Assembly: GCA_049646585.1 (NCBI GenBank)
Contig: JBARWC010000198.1
Span: forward strand, 1 to 64,000
Direction of reading: 5' to 3'
DNA: 64,000 nt
DNA from: G025836975 sp049646585
GTDB taxonomy: Bacteria; Pseudomonadota; Gammaproteobacteria; Burkholderiales; Burkholderiaceae_B
Shown: positions 27,015 to 36,273 of the stretch, piece by piece
How the letters are laid out: the number at the start of each line of letters is the position of its first letter
Numbering within the stretch: position 1 is the first letter of the stretch
Notes under the pieces: model-generated
Database searches by the model: none
Told to the model about the DNA's origin: nothing
The model's input: the letters and a program-made list of their open reading frames with translations, nothing else
Program-made: the position numbers and the translations under genes

Positions 27015-28172
27015 TCAGGCCGTCTTGGGCGGGTACTGGGAGAAGGAACGCTCGAACACGCCTTCCGCGATGCGGTTCTTGAGTATTTCGATGGAGCCGC
27101 CCGCGATCATCCAGCCACGGATGCGGCGCACGCAGTATTCCACCAGCACTTCCTGGCTGAAGCCCATGCCTCCCATGACCTGCAAGGCCTCGTTGGCCAC
27201 GAACCAACCGGCCTGATTGCAGGCCAGCTTGGCCATGGCCGTGCTTTGCGCCGAGGGCAGGCCGTGTTCGCCTTCCAGCGCGGCGCGGTACAGCAGCAGC
27301 TGGGCGGATTCCAATTGCATCCACATGTCGGCGAATTTCCATTGAATGCCCTGGAATTCGCACAGCTCTTTGCTGAACTGCTTGCGGGTGGAGGCGTGTT
27401 CACGCGCCAGATTGAAGGCATAGCGCCCCAAGGCCAGGGAGCGCGACGCGTTGCCCAGGCGCTCGACGTTGAAGCCGGATATCTGCTTCTTGAAGCCGCC
27501 CGGCCCCAGCAGCACATTGGAGGCGGGAATGCGCGCATCCTCGAAATACAGCTGACACCAGCGCTCGCCGTTCATGAAGGCGGCGGGCTCGCCTATGGTG
27601 AAGCCCGGCGTGCCGCGCTCGATCAGTATGGACCCTATCCCCCCCAGGCCCGGCCCGAAACGCACATAGATCAGGAACAGATCCGCTTCGGGGCTGTTGG
27701 TGGAGAATATCTTGCTGCCGTTGATCAGGTAGCCGTCGCCGTCCTGGCGGGCGCTGGTCTTGAGCTGGGTGACGGCCGAACCGGCATCGGGCTCGGTCAT
27801 ACCCAGCGCGATCAGTTTTCTGCCGCCCAGCAGATCAGGCAGGAAGCGTTCTTTCTGCTCGTCGCTGGCGTATTCCACAAAGGTGCGGATGGGGCCGAAA
27901 TTGCCCGCCTGGACGATGTCGGCGCTTTTGGGGCAGGACAAGGCCACTTGCTGTATGGCAAGGACGGCGTGCATCAGGGTTCCGCCCTGGCCGCCGTCCT
28001 TCTCGGGAAAGGCGATGCCCAGCAAACCGTTCTCGGCAATCAATTTCGCGGCATCCCAGGGGTGTTCCGTGGAGTGCGCGCGGGCCAGCGCTCCGGGTGC
28101 GAGTTCCTGTCGCGCAAAACGGCTTACCGAATCGGCAAAAGCGCTGTGTTCTTCGTTCAGTTGAAAATCCAT
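27015..28172 (-). CDS. Acyl-CoA dehydrogenase
   Basis: A 385-aa FAD enzyme of the acyl-CoA dehydrogenase family. It has GMTEPDAGSAVTQLKTSA, a strand with FSTNS, and the C-terminal GGMGFSQEVLVEYCVRR and GGSIEILKN segments. AGGA precedes ATG 28172. It is divergent from a LysR gene across 114 bp, suggesting control by that regulator. Substrate unknown. Confidence 0.88.
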   Translation of the reverse strand: MDFQLNEEHSAFADSVSRFARQELAPGALARAHSTEHPWDAAKLIAENGLLGIAFPEKDGGQGGTLMHAVLAIQQVALSCPKSADIVQAGNFGPIRTFVEYASDEQKERFLPDLLGGRKLIALGMTEPDAGSAVTQLKTSARQDGDGYLINGSKIFSTNSPEADLFLIYVRFGPGLGGIGSILIERGTPGFTIGEPAAFMNGERWCQLYFEDARIPASNVLLGPGGFKKQISGFNVERLGNASRSLALGRYAFNLAREHASTRKQFSKELCEFQGIQWKFADMWMQLESAQLLLYRAALEGEHGLPSAQSTAMAKLACNQAGWFVANEALQVMGGMGFSQEVLVEYCVRRIRGWMIAGGSIEILKNRIAEGVFERSFSQYPPKTA

Positions 28173-28286
28173 GACTATCCTTGGTTCTAGGGCTATGGCG
28201 CCATAGTAAAGAAAGCCGGCGGGGATGAATACTTCCTTATTGGTTCAATGATATGATTAAAAGTTATATCTTTTGCACCGTCCGCC

Positions 28287-29171
28287 ATGCAGCCGCTACT
28301 GCCCCCGCTGAATCCCTTGCGCGTATTCGAAGTCGTGGCGCGCCACAAGAACCTGAGCGCCGCCGCCCGGGAACTGCACGTTACCCAGTCGGCGGTCAGC
28401 CGGCAGATCGCCACGCTGGAAAAATACATGGGCACGGCGCTGATAAAGCGCGAAAGCCGGGGCGTCAGCCTGACGCCGACGGGGGAACGCTACGCGAAAG
28501 AAGTGATCCCGGCCTTCAGAACCTTGTCCGAAGCGACCGGCAAAGCCATGAAGCAAGGCACCCAAAGCGTATTGCGCGTGCGCACCTACACCACCTTCAC
28601 GGCCAAGTGGCTGATCCCCCATCTGGTGCAGTTCCGGAACCAGCACCCCGACATCGAAATCCTGGTCAGCAACGCCGTTCCCGAGGTCGACTTCGACCGG
28701 GACCAGGTCGACGTGGCTATCCAGTACGGCGACGGCCACTGGCCGGGCGCCGAGGTCGACCTGCTGTTCAAGGACGAGCTGGAGCCGGTGTGCTCGCCCG
28801 GCTATCTGGCCGGAGTGCCCGGCGCGCGTGACAACCCCGCCTTGCTCCTGAAAGGGCCGCTGCTGGTATCCCATTACCGCAGAAACGACTGGGACGATTG
28901 GCTGGCCTTCAAGAAGCTGGAGGCCGGCAAGGCCAGGCGCATGAGCTTCAGCACCTCGGTCCTGACCTGGCAGGCCGCCATGGACGGCCTGGGCCTGGCC
29001 ATAGGGCAGATCCCCTTGCTGAAAACGGAGCTGGAAACCGGCCTGTTGCTGCGGCCCTTCGCCAGCCCCCAGCACGGCAGCAAGGGGCACTACCTGCTGC
29101 GCCCGGCGCTGCAGCGCTATTCCCGCAAAGTCAGCCTGTTCCGCAACTGGATACTGCAAGCGATAGGCTAG
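28287..29171 (+). CDS. LysR family transcriptional regulator (GcvA-like)
   Basis: A 294-aa regulator. Its N-terminal helix-turn-helix (NLSAAARELHVTQSAVSRQI) and the effector domain with DVAIQYGDGHWPG match the GcvA-like subgroup. It lies between the divergent acyl-CoA dehydrogenase gene and the convergent citryl-CoA-lyase-like operon, 8 bp from that operon's end. Confidence 0.88.
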   Translation: MQPLLPPLNPLRVFEVVARHKNLSAAARELHVTQSAVSRQIATLEKYMGTALIKRESRGVSLTPTGERYAKEVIPAFRTLSEATGKAMKQGTQSVLRVRTYTTFTAKWLIPHLVQFRNQHPDIEILVSNAVPEVDFDRDQVDVAIQYGDGHWPGAEVDLLFKDELEPVCSPGYLAGVPGARDNPALLLKGPLLVSHYRRNDWDDWLAFKKLEAGKARRMSFSTSVLTWQAAMDGLGLAIGQIPLLKTELETGLLLRPFASPQHGSKGHYLLRPALQRYSRKVSLFRNWILQAIG

Positions 29172-29178
29172 GGCCGGT

Positions 29179-30015
29179 TTATTTCCTGGACGGAAACTCG
29201 CGCGGCGGATGGCCGTCGTAAGTAGGCAAATACTGACGCGGAATAGGCCCCTTGTTGCGCCCTCCCTGCCCGGCCTGCTCCCAGGCGTGGGCCAGTATGC
29301 CCACCGAGCGCGACAGGCAGAACAGGCCGCGCGCCAGTTCCGACGGAAAGCCGAGTTCGGCATAGATGACCGCGGTGGCGCCGTCGATGTTCATGGGTAT
29401 GGGCCGCTTCTTGCGAGCCTCCAGCTCGGTCTGCACCGCCCGGCCGATGACGGCGTAGCGGCCCGATACCACACCATTCGCCACGGCTTGGTCAACCAGT
29501 TCCAGCAGCCTGACCGCGCGCGGATCGATGGGATGAAAGCGATGGCCGAAGCCGGAAATGTATTTGCCATGATTCGCGATGAAGGCATCCAGGCCGGCGC
29601 GCACGGCGGCCGCTACCTCGGCGCCCGCGTCGATGGCTGTGGCGATCTCTTTATACAGCCCCACCGCCTGCTCGCCCGCTCCCCCATGCACATCGCCCAG
29701 CACATTCACCGCCGAGCTCATGGCGTTGTTCAGGCTGACGCCGCAGGTCATGGCCATGCGCGAAATCGCAATGCTGGGCGCTTGCGGCCCGTGGTCCACC
29801 GCCGACATCAGGGCGGCCTCGAGCAAGGCGCCCTGGCCCTTCGCCGGCAGTTCGCCGCGCAGCATCAGCCAGATCATTTCGGCAAAGCCGATGTTGCCGA
29901 TCAGGTCCTGGACGGCATAGCCGTGATAGCGGATGCTGCCCGGCTTGATGTCGGAGATTTTGGTATGCCACCAATCGCTGCTGGCGCGCTCATCGCTGGA
30001 AAGCGTATCGCTCAT
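29179..30015 (-). CDS. Citrate synthase-like / citryl-CoA lyase family protein
   Basis: A short (278 aa) member of the citrate synthase fold, lacking the N-terminal part of full citrate synthases (about 430 aa). The catalytic-type His residues in GDVHGGAGEQAV and SGFGHRFHPIDPRA and an Asp in MNIDGATAVIYAELGF are kept. Such short forms cleave or form 3-hydroxyacyl-CoA tricarboxylates (citryl-CoA lyase). It overlaps the CoA transferase by ATGA, so the transferase product is probably its substrate. Confidence 0.8.
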   Translation of the reverse strand: MSDTLSSDERASSDWWHTKISDIKPGSIRYHGYAVQDLIGNIGFAEMIWLMLRGELPAKGQGALLEAALMSAVDHGPQAPSIAISRMAMTCGVSLNNAMSSAVNVLGDVHGGAGEQAVGLYKEIATAIDAGAEVAAAVRAGLDAFIANHGKYISGFGHRFHPIDPRAVRLLELVDQAVANGVVSGRYAVIGRAVQTELEARKKRPIPMNIDGATAVIYAELGFPSELARGLFCLSRSVGILAHAWEQAGQGGRNKGPIPRQYLPTYDGHPPREFPSRK

Positions 30016-31211
30016 ATCACTCCCTCTTTTTTCATCTCGGCGATTTCCTCGCCCGTATACCCCAATTGGCTCATCAGATCGGCGGTGTCCTGGCCCAGCA
30101 TGGGCGGCGGCTGATCCACCGCGGGCGCGCGCCCGTCCACCTTGAAGCCGCTGCGCACGACTTCGACGTCGCGACCCACGCCGGGCACCTGCTCGAAGCG
30201 CCCTATCATGCCGCGCTCGCGTATCTGCGGATGCGCCAGCACTTCGGGAACCGCATAGACCGGCCCCGCCGGTATGCCTTGCCCGGTCAGCAGCGGCCAC
30301 CACTCTTGGGCCGTGCGGGCGGCCAGCGCGGCCTCGAGCTCCGCCTTCAAGGCCTGGCGATTGCGCAGGCGCGCCTGCCGCTGGGAATAGCGGCTGTCCT
30401 GGGCGAGTTCCGGCCTGCCCACCACCCGGCACAAGGCCTCGAACTGCTCTTGCTTGTTCGCGGCGATGTTCAGCAGGCCGTCGGCGGTGGCGAAGGTGCC
30501 CGAAGGACTGGCCGTAAAATTCTCGTTGCCCATGGGGGCCGGCGCCTTGCCGGTGTTCAGGTAGTTGGACACCACCCAGCCCATGGTCGCGATGACCGAT
30601 TCCAGCATGGACACGTCGATGAAACGCGGCGCCTTGCGGGACGGGTCGGCCAGCTCGGCGGCCACGGCAAACGCCGCCGTCATGCCGCCTATGGTGTCGC
30701 CTATGGGATAGCCGACACGATAAGGCGCGGTGTCCGGATCGCCCGTGATGCTCATGACGCCCGACATGCCCTGGATGATCTGGTCGTAGGCCGGCAGGCT
30801 TTTAAGCGGCCCATCCTGCCCGAACCCGGAGATCGCGCAATAGACCAGCTTGGGCTGATACCGGCACAACACCTGGAAGCCCAGGCCCAGCCTGTCCATG
30901 ACGCCGGGCCTGAAGTTCTCGACCACCACGTCGGCGGTTTCCACCAGACGCAGGAACAAGGCCTTGCCTTTGGCGCTTTTCAGATTGACCGTGATGGAGC
31001 GCTTGCCGGCGTTCTGCGCCAGGAAGGACAGGCCCATGAACCGGCCGTTCAGCTCGGCGTCGGCGCCGAGCTGGCGGGCCAGGTCTCCCGAGCCCGGCGT
31101 CTCGACCTTGATGACCTCGGCCCCCATCAATGCCAGTTGGTGGCAGCAAAACGGGCCGGCCAGAACGTTGGTCAGGTCGAGTACGCGGATATGCTTGAGT
31201 GCTTCGGACAT
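30012..31211 (-). CDS. CaiB/BaiF family III CoA transferase
   Basis: A 399-aa CoA transferase with IRVLDLTNVLAGPFC at the N terminus, GAEVIKVETPGSGD and the catalytic-Asp motif AYDQIIQGMSGV. It overlaps the citryl-CoA-lyase-like gene by ATGA and lies 7 bp after the Bug receptor stop. The order on the minus strand (receptor, CoA transferase, lyase) suggests uptake, CoA activation and C-C cleavage of one acid. Confidence 0.86.
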   Translation of the reverse strand: MSEALKHIRVLDLTNVLAGPFCCHQLALMGAEVIKVETPGSGDLARQLGADAELNGRFMGLSFLAQNAGKRSITVNLKSAKGKALFLRLVETADVVVENFRPGVMDRLGLGFQVLCRYQPKLVYCAISGFGQDGPLKSLPAYDQIIQGMSGVMSITGDPDTAPYRVGYPIGDTIGGMTAAFAVAAELADPSRKAPRFIDVSMLESVIATMGWVVSNYLNTGKAPAPMGNENFTASPSGTFATADGLLNIAANKQEQFEALCRVVGRPELAQDSRYSQRQARLRNRQALKAELEAALAARTAQEWWPLLTGQGIPAGPVYAVPEVLAHPQIRERGMIGRFEQVPGVGRDVEVVRSGFKVDGRAPAVDQPPPMLGQDTADLMSQLGYTGEEIAEMKKEGVI

Positions 31212-31218
31212 GGCCCGC

Positions 31219-32196
31219 CTACTTGATCTGGATGTTGGCGTCCCGGATGATCTTGGACCATTTGGCGGAATCGCTGCTTATCGTATCGGCGAATTCCTGT
31301 ACCGAACCGCCCAGCACCACATTGCCCTCGTCCATGATGCTCTTGCGCAGCTTGTCGCTGGCCAGCACCTTGTTCACCGCCTTGTTGAGGGCTTCTATCA
31401 TTTCCTTGGGCGTGCCCGCCGGCATGATCAGCCCCGTCTTGGATGCGGCTTCGAAGCCCGGCAGGGTGTCGGCCAGGGACGGTACCTTGGGCAGCTGGGG
31501 AATGGGCTTGAGCGTGGTGATGGCCAGGGCGCGGATCTTGGGATTGTCCTGCTGCGCCATGACGGCCGGGGACGACGCGAAGAAAGCGTCGATCTGGCCG
31601 CCCAGCAAGTCGTTCATGGCCGGCGCCGCGCCTTTATAGGGCACGTGCAGCACTTCGATGCCGGCCTCGTGCGCAAAGAAGCGGCCGGTAATGTCGCCCA
31701 CCGTGCCGGTGCCGGCATTGCCTATGGTCAGCTTGCCCGGGTTGGCCTTGGCGTAGGCCACCAATTCCTTTACGCTCTTGTACGGCTTATTGGCGCTGAC
31801 GATCAGCACCATGGGCTGCGCGGCCACCGATACGACGGGTGCGAAATCCTTGGCGACGTCGTAGGAGATGTTGCTGTACAGATAAGGGTTGATGGACAGG
31901 TTGGAAGTCTGCCCCAGCGCAAGGTTGTAGCCATTGGGCGCGGAGCGGGACAACACGCCCAGGCCCACCGTGCCGCCCGCGCCGGGGCGATTGTCCACGA
32001 TCACGTTCCACTTGAATTCTTCGGTCAGCGCATTGGCGACGAAACGCGCCATGGTGTCGGTGCCCCCGCCCGGCGGGAAGGGGACCAGCAGTTTCAAAGG
32101 CTGCGAAGGATAGGCGTCGGCCGCCTGCGTAGCGGGCGCGACGGCAAGCAGGCCCAGAACCATGGTGGCGGCTGCGGCGAATTTATGAAGCTTCAT
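31219..32196 (-). CDS. Bug family solute receptor
   Basis: A 325-aa periplasmic receptor. The signal peptide ends near ATQA with mature ADAYPSQPLKLL, followed by the Bug signature LVPFPPGGGTDTMARFV. Carboxylate binding is typical of the family. No TctA/TctB-type membrane genes are nearby. It is in the same operon as the CoA transferase and lies 81 bp from the RraA gene. AGGAGA precedes the start. Confidence 0.88.
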   Translation of the reverse strand: MKLHKFAAAATMVLGLLAVAPATQAADAYPSQPLKLLVPFPPGGGTDTMARFVANALTEEFKWNVIVDNRPGAGGTVGLGVLSRSAPNGYNLALGQTSNLSINPYLYSNISYDVAKDFAPVVSVAAQPMVLIVSANKPYKSVKELVAYAKANPGKLTIGNAGTGTVGDITGRFFAHEAGIEVLHVPYKGAAPAMNDLLGGQIDAFFASSPAVMAQQDNPKIRALAITTLKPIPQLPKVPSLADTLPGFEAASKTGLIMPAGTPKEMIEALNKAVNKVLASDKLRKSIMDEGNVVLGGSVQEFADTISSDSAKWSKIIRDANIQIK

Positions 32197-32277
32197 GAGA
32201 TGTCTCCTTAGGTTCCATATTCTTGACGATATGGAGAGGGTTGGAACAGGCGGCGGCGCGCGGCCCGCCGATCCTGC

Positions 32278-32970
32278 TTAAACAGGCAGGCCTTTGGCCC
32301 GCAGTACGGCATTGAAACGTTCGGGGTCCGAGGTACCCTGTTCATTGGACAGGCGTATGGCCCGCTCCCGCTCAAGGTGGGCATGCACGCGAGGCAGCAG
32401 CGCCCGGGCTTCGGCGGCGGGTACGCAGATGACCCCGTCGGCGTCGCCCATGATGAGGTCGCCGGGCTGGACCACCAGGCCGGCGCAGGCGACCGGAGCA
32501 TTGATGCGGCCCGGCCCTTCCTTGCTGGGGCCGCGGTGGGTATGCCCTTTGGCAAAAACCGGCACCTTGCCGTCGGCCCATTCCACCAGGTCGCGTATGG
32601 CGCCGTCGATGACGAAGCCGCCGATCTTGCGGGTCATGGCCGTGGTGCGCATCAGGCCGCCGACCAGCGCCTGCGTCAGGTCGCCGCCGCCGTCGATGAC
32701 GATGATGTCGCCCGGCTGGGCCATCATGAAGGCCTTGTGTATCATCAGGTTGTCGCCGGGCCGGACCTGAACGGTCAGCGCCGGGCCGCACAGGCCCAGA
32801 TGCAGATTCTCGTGATAGGCGCGCAAGCCCATCGCTCCCAGCGACCGTCCCATGCAATCGCCCGCCACCGCCACCGGTATTTCCCGGAAGGCATCGATCA
32901 GATCCGGGGTCAAGCTGCGAGGCATTTCCTCGATGCTGTAGCCGGGCGGCCAGCTTCCATTAGCGGACAT
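32278..32970 (-). CDS. RraA family protein, putative 4-hydroxy-4-methyl-2-oxoglutarate aldolase
   Basis: A 230-aa RraA-fold protein. The GDCMGR segment, PGDIIVIDGGG and VIDGAIRDLVEW (with metal/pyruvate-contact Arg-Asp) match the aldolase/oxaloacetate decarboxylase branch, not the RNase E inhibitor branch. Such enzymes cleave 4-hydroxy-4-carboxy acids to pyruvate. It overlaps the upstream 2-hydroxyacid dehydrogenase gene by 11 bp. Confidence 0.8.
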   Translation of the reverse strand: MSANGSWPPGYSIEEMPRSLTPDLIDAFREIPVAVAGDCMGRSLGAMGLRAYHENLHLGLCGPALTVQVRPGDNLMIHKAFMMAQPGDIIVIDGGGDLTQALVGGLMRTTAMTRKIGGFVIDGAIRDLVEWADGKVPVFAKGHTHRGPSKEGPGRINAPVACAGLVVQPGDLIMGDADGVICVPAAEARALLPRVHAHLERERAIRLSNEQGTSDPERFNAVLRAKGLPV

Positions 32971-33961
32971 CGGTTTCTCCCTGAGTTTCGTTTTTCAAAT
33001 TTTCAAGATTGACGACCCTGCCGGCGGGCAGTGTCCGCCGCTGCAAATAATCCAGCACGTTGCGCGCCGCCCCCTCGGCCATGGCGGCCAGCGCCGCCTT
33101 GGTCGACCCGCCCACGTGGGGTGTAAGCACGACATTGCTCAAGCGGCGCAGGAGGCTGTCCGCCGCAAGAGGCTCGCTCGCAGTGGTATCCAGGCCGGCG
33201 GCGGCAAGCCGGCCGCTTTCCAGGGCCTGGGCGAGCGCGGCCTCGTCCACCACTTCGCCGCGCGCCGTGTTGATCAGGATGGCGCCGGCCGGCAGTCTGG
33301 CCAACTCAGCCGCCCCGATCAGCGAGCGCGTGGCCGGGGTAAGCGGAATATGCAGGCTCAAGACATCGGCCCGGCTCAGCAGCGTGTCCAGGTCGGCCAC
33401 GCACTCGACGCCGTCCTGCCGCGTCCCGGCGCCGACATAAGGATCGTAAGCCGATACCCGCATGCCCAGGGCCTGGCAAAATTTCGCGACCAGTTGCCCG
33501 ATCTGCCCGAACCCCACCAGCCCCAAGGTCTTGCCCTTGAGCTCCACGCCGTTCTGCAAGCGCGTCCAGCGCTGCTCGCGTATCTCGCGATCCATGTGCG
33601 CAACCCCCCGCGCCGAAGCCAGCATCAATCCCAGGGTCAGCTCGGCCACCGACTGCGCGTTGGCGCCGGGCGTCACGAAAACCGGTATGCCACGCGCGGA
33701 GCAGGCCGCCACATCGATGTTGCTGACGCCGACACCGTGCTTGGACACCACTTTCAGGCTGGGGCAGGCCGCGATGGCCCGTTCGGAAAGTTGGACGCTG
33801 CGTGAAATCACGGCATCGACGGGTTCCCTGGCCATGATGGCCTCGACCTCGGCCGCATCGGCGGCCCCTTCCAGGAAGAGGCTGCGGCATCCATGCCGGT
33901 CCAGCAAGGCCCGGCCTTCGGCGGCGAGCGCGCGGGCGGTGATCAATACGGTGTAGGTCAT
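32960..33961 (-). CDS. D-isomer-specific 2-hydroxyacid dehydrogenase
   Basis: A 333-aa phosphoglycerate-dehydrogenase-like enzyme with Rossmann motif GFGQIGQLVAKF, the Arg region INTARGEVVDEAAL, and the catalytic His in LTPHVGGST. First gene of the minus-strand module, divergent from a LysR gene. I chose ATG 33961 (MTYTVLITARAL) since the upstream open frame lacks family similarity. It probably oxidises or reduces a 2-hydroxy acid linked to the RraA reaction. Confidence 0.83.
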   Translation of the reverse strand: MTYTVLITARALAAEGRALLDRHGCRSLFLEGAADAAEVEAIMAREPVDAVISRSVQLSERAIAACPSLKVVSKHGVGVSNIDVAACSARGIPVFVTPGANAQSVAELTLGLMLASARGVAHMDREIREQRWTRLQNGVELKGKTLGLVGFGQIGQLVAKFCQALGMRVSAYDPYVGAGTRQDGVECVADLDTLLSRADVLSLHIPLTPATRSLIGAAELARLPAGAILINTARGEVVDEAALAQALESGRLAAAGLDTTASEPLAADSLLRRLSNVVLTPHVGGSTKAALAAMAEGAARNVLDYLQRRTLPAGRVVNLENLKNETQGETDVR

Positions 33962-34080
33962 GGCTTGGTTCTGTGATTCGGCGAGATTCCAGGACTGGCG
34001 GCTGCCCCTCGGGGGTGCCGCTCGAACACCTGGATTAAAAGCCATCGTGATATAAACGTCTATTCGCTTATTTTGATTGA

Positions 34081-35013
34081 ATGATAACCATGAGGAATGA
34101 TTTAAACATCGAATTGCGCGACTTGCGCTATTTCGAGGCAATTGCGAAGGTCGGCCACCTGGGCCAGGCTTCGGAAACGCTGCACCGCAGCCAGCCCGCG
34201 CTCACCAAATGCATCCAGCGCCTGGAACGCGAGCTGGGCGCGGCGCTGTTCGAGCGCAAGGGGCGCGGCCTGGAACTGACGACCGTGGGCAAGGAGTTCT
34301 ACCTGCGCGCGAAGAAAATACGCGAGACCAACGACCGCTACCTGAATGACATGAAGGACTTCATCGCCGGGTCGATGGGCAAGGTGCGCATAGGCTGCGG
34401 GCCGATCACGGCCGACTACCTTCTGCCCACCGTCTGCGCGCTAGCCTTGCGCCATGCGCCCAACGTGTCGCTGGAAATCAAGATAGGCACCAACTACGAG
34501 CTGAAGGAAGCAATACGCCAGGAAAAGCTGGACATGATCGTGGGCGTGACGTCCAGCGACGACGAGTTCGTCAACCAGGGCTTCATCGACGATACCGTGG
34601 TGGTGGCGGCCAGCAAGAACCATCCCATCTTCGCCCTGCCGTCCGTGAGCCTGAAGGACTTGCTGCGCTATCACTGGATCCTGCCGACCCCGCCGGTGGA
34701 AAGCCGCAAGTGGCTGGACAAGGTGTTCGTGGCCAGCAAGCTGCCCAAACCGACCACCCACATCGAGGCCAATACCCTGCCCTCCATCCACGACCTGATC
34801 GCCAGCACGGAGCTGCTTTGCTTCCTGTCGAAATTGACGCTGAACCACCCCAAGACCCGTGGGCTGCTGCGGGAAGTAGGCTTGCAGGCAACCACCATGA
34901 CCCGCAAGCTGGGCATCACCTACCCGCATGGCGCGCTGACCCCGGCCACCCAGCGCATCATCGCGCTGCTGAACCAGCATCACAAGGACGGCATGCCGCT
35001 GCTGGTCGAATAG
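34081..35013 (+). CDS. LysR family transcriptional regulator
   Basis: A 310-aa regulator with the N-terminal helix-turn-helix (GHLGQASETLHRSQPALTKC) and a LysR substrate domain. It is divergent from the 2-hydroxyacid dehydrogenase-RraA-Bug-CoA transferase-lyase module across 119 bp and is its likely controller. ATG 34081 and ATG 34090 are both possible starts. Confidence 0.87.
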   Translation: MITMRNDLNIELRDLRYFEAIAKVGHLGQASETLHRSQPALTKCIQRLERELGAALFERKGRGLELTTVGKEFYLRAKKIRETNDRYLNDMKDFIAGSMGKVRIGCGPITADYLLPTVCALALRHAPNVSLEIKIGTNYELKEAIRQEKLDMIVGVTSSDDEFVNQGFIDDTVVVAASKNHPIFALPSVSLKDLLRYHWILPTPPVESRKWLDKVFVASKLPKPTTHIEANTLPSIHDLIASTELLCFLSKLTLNHPKTRGLLREVGLQATTMTRKLGITYPHGALTPATQRIIALLNQHHKDGMPLLVE

Positions 35014-35023
35014 CCGCGCCGCG

Positions 35024-35587
35024 TCAGTCCACCGGCAGATAGCTGACGCGCCCGTTCTCGATGTGCGCGGGCGAAGTCATGGGATGCTCGACCGCATGGG
35101 CGGCATCCATGATGTGCAGCACCCGGATGCCCCGCGCGCATAGCGCATCCGCCACCATGGAGCGGTGGCAGCGCCACCAGACAGCCTCGGCGCACATCAG
35201 CGCCGTACGCGCCCCCGCCGCCAGGCGCAGCAACTCGTCCAGCCCCTGCCCGAATTCAGGCGTGGACATATAGTCGGCATAGCCGCGAAACGAGGCATTG
35301 CGCCAGGTCGTGTTGGGCGAGTCCGCGGCCGCTTTGCGCCGGCCGCCCAATGCGCGCAGCCAGTGATAGGCCAGGCCGTGCTCGCGCAGGAAGGAAGCCA
35401 GGGCGTCTTGTCCGAACCGGGGGTATTTGCGTGAGCCCGGATGGCTGCGTATGTCGACAATGGACTCTATGCCGTGGGCGGCCAGTATCGCGGCAAACTC
35501 GGCTATGGGATGCGTCGAGTGGCCCACCGTCCAGATGGTTTCCACGCCCGGCGCCGGCACGACAGCGCGCTTGGCGGCCTTGGCCAT
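35024..35587 (-). CDS. DUF488 domain protein
   Basis: A 187-aa protein of the DUF488 family. Conserved segments TVGHSTHPIAEFAA, DIRSHPGSRKYPRF and the Cys-containing ALMCAEAVWWRCHRSMVAD are intact. Function is unknown. It starts 2 bp after the stop of the Tudor-like small protein, so the two form a small operon. Confidence 0.85.
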   Translation of the reverse strand: MAKAAKRAVVPAPGVETIWTVGHSTHPIAEFAAILAAHGIESIVDIRSHPGSRKYPRFGQDALASFLREHGLAYHWLRALGGRRKAAADSPNTTWRNASFRGYADYMSTPEFGQGLDELLRLAAGARTALMCAEAVWWRCHRSMVADALCARGIRVLHIMDAAHAVEHPMTSPAHIENGRVSYLPVD

Positions 35588-35589
35588 GG

Positions 35590-35802
35590 TCAGCGCAGCC
35601 TGCTCAGCGCCGACCCTTTGTGCATGGCGACGTGATCCGTTTTATCGCTTTTGATTTCGTACTGGGGCTCTTGCGGGCTGGCATGCCGGACATGCCCCTT
35701 GTAGTCGGTATCCTTTTCATGGACCTTGATGATGGTCCCGCTGACATGACCCGCCTCGGAGTTCCATCGCACGTGGTCTCCGACTTTGAACTTGATCGTC
35801 AT
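35590..35802 (-). CDS. Small Tudor-like protein (hypervirulence-associated HVA1/DUF2945 type)
   Basis: A 70-aa protein, MTIKFKVGDHVRWNSEAGHV onward, matching the small beta-barrel HVA1/DUF2945 family, often linked to stress genes. A strong AGGAGG ribosome site lies 7 bp before ATG 35802. It is directly upstream of the DUF488 gene. Function unknown. Confidence 0.75.
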   Translation of the reverse strand: MTIKFKVGDHVRWNSEAGHVSGTIIKVHEKDTDYKGHVRHASPQEPQYEIKSDKTDHVAMHKGSALSRLR

Positions 35803-35940
35803 GATGCACCTCCTGCGTAAAGACGGCCGTCCGCTACGCCGACGCCCGTGCATTTACTGTACCGCGGAACCCAGCCCCAAGCCTAATCCCGCGCCCGCGC
35901 ATCGCCGGCCGGCGCGCGGACGTGGGCCAGAGGAAGGCCG

Positions 35941-36273
35941 CTATTCATTCAAGCCCGCAAGCCGTTCAACCGCATAACGATATGCGGCCAGACCCTCACG
36001 CTTATCTATCGCCAACACCAACACGACCAGCACATTATCTTCAATGCTGTAAACAAGACGATATCCCTGTTTGCGCAACTTGATCTTGTAGCAATTTTTC
36101 AAGTCGCCGTGCAATTCCGATCCGGGTACACGCGGCTGTTCCAGGCGCTTGCGTAGCGCCTTGCGCAATGGCTCTTTGATGCTTCCATCAAGTGCATTCC
36201 ACTCGTCAAGAGCTTCTGGCAAAAACTTCAGCCGGTATCTGCCCGGCGAGAAGTCATTGTCAGATTTCGTCAA
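35941..36273 (-). CDS. RelE/ParE family toxin
   Basis: A 110-aa basic protein with the RelE-type pattern: YRLKFLPEALDEWNALD, LRKALRKRLEQPRVPGSEL and the C-terminal GYRLVYSIEDNVLVVLVLAIDKRE. RelE toxins cleave mRNA on the ribosome. It overlaps the antitoxin gene by 14 bp, the normal order (antitoxin first) for such modules. Confidence 0.87.
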   Translation of the reverse strand: MTKSDNDFSPGRYRLKFLPEALDEWNALDGSIKEPLRKALRKRLEQPRVPGSELHGDLKNCYKIKLRKQGYRLVYSIEDNVLVVLVLAIDKREGLAAYRYAVERLAGLNE

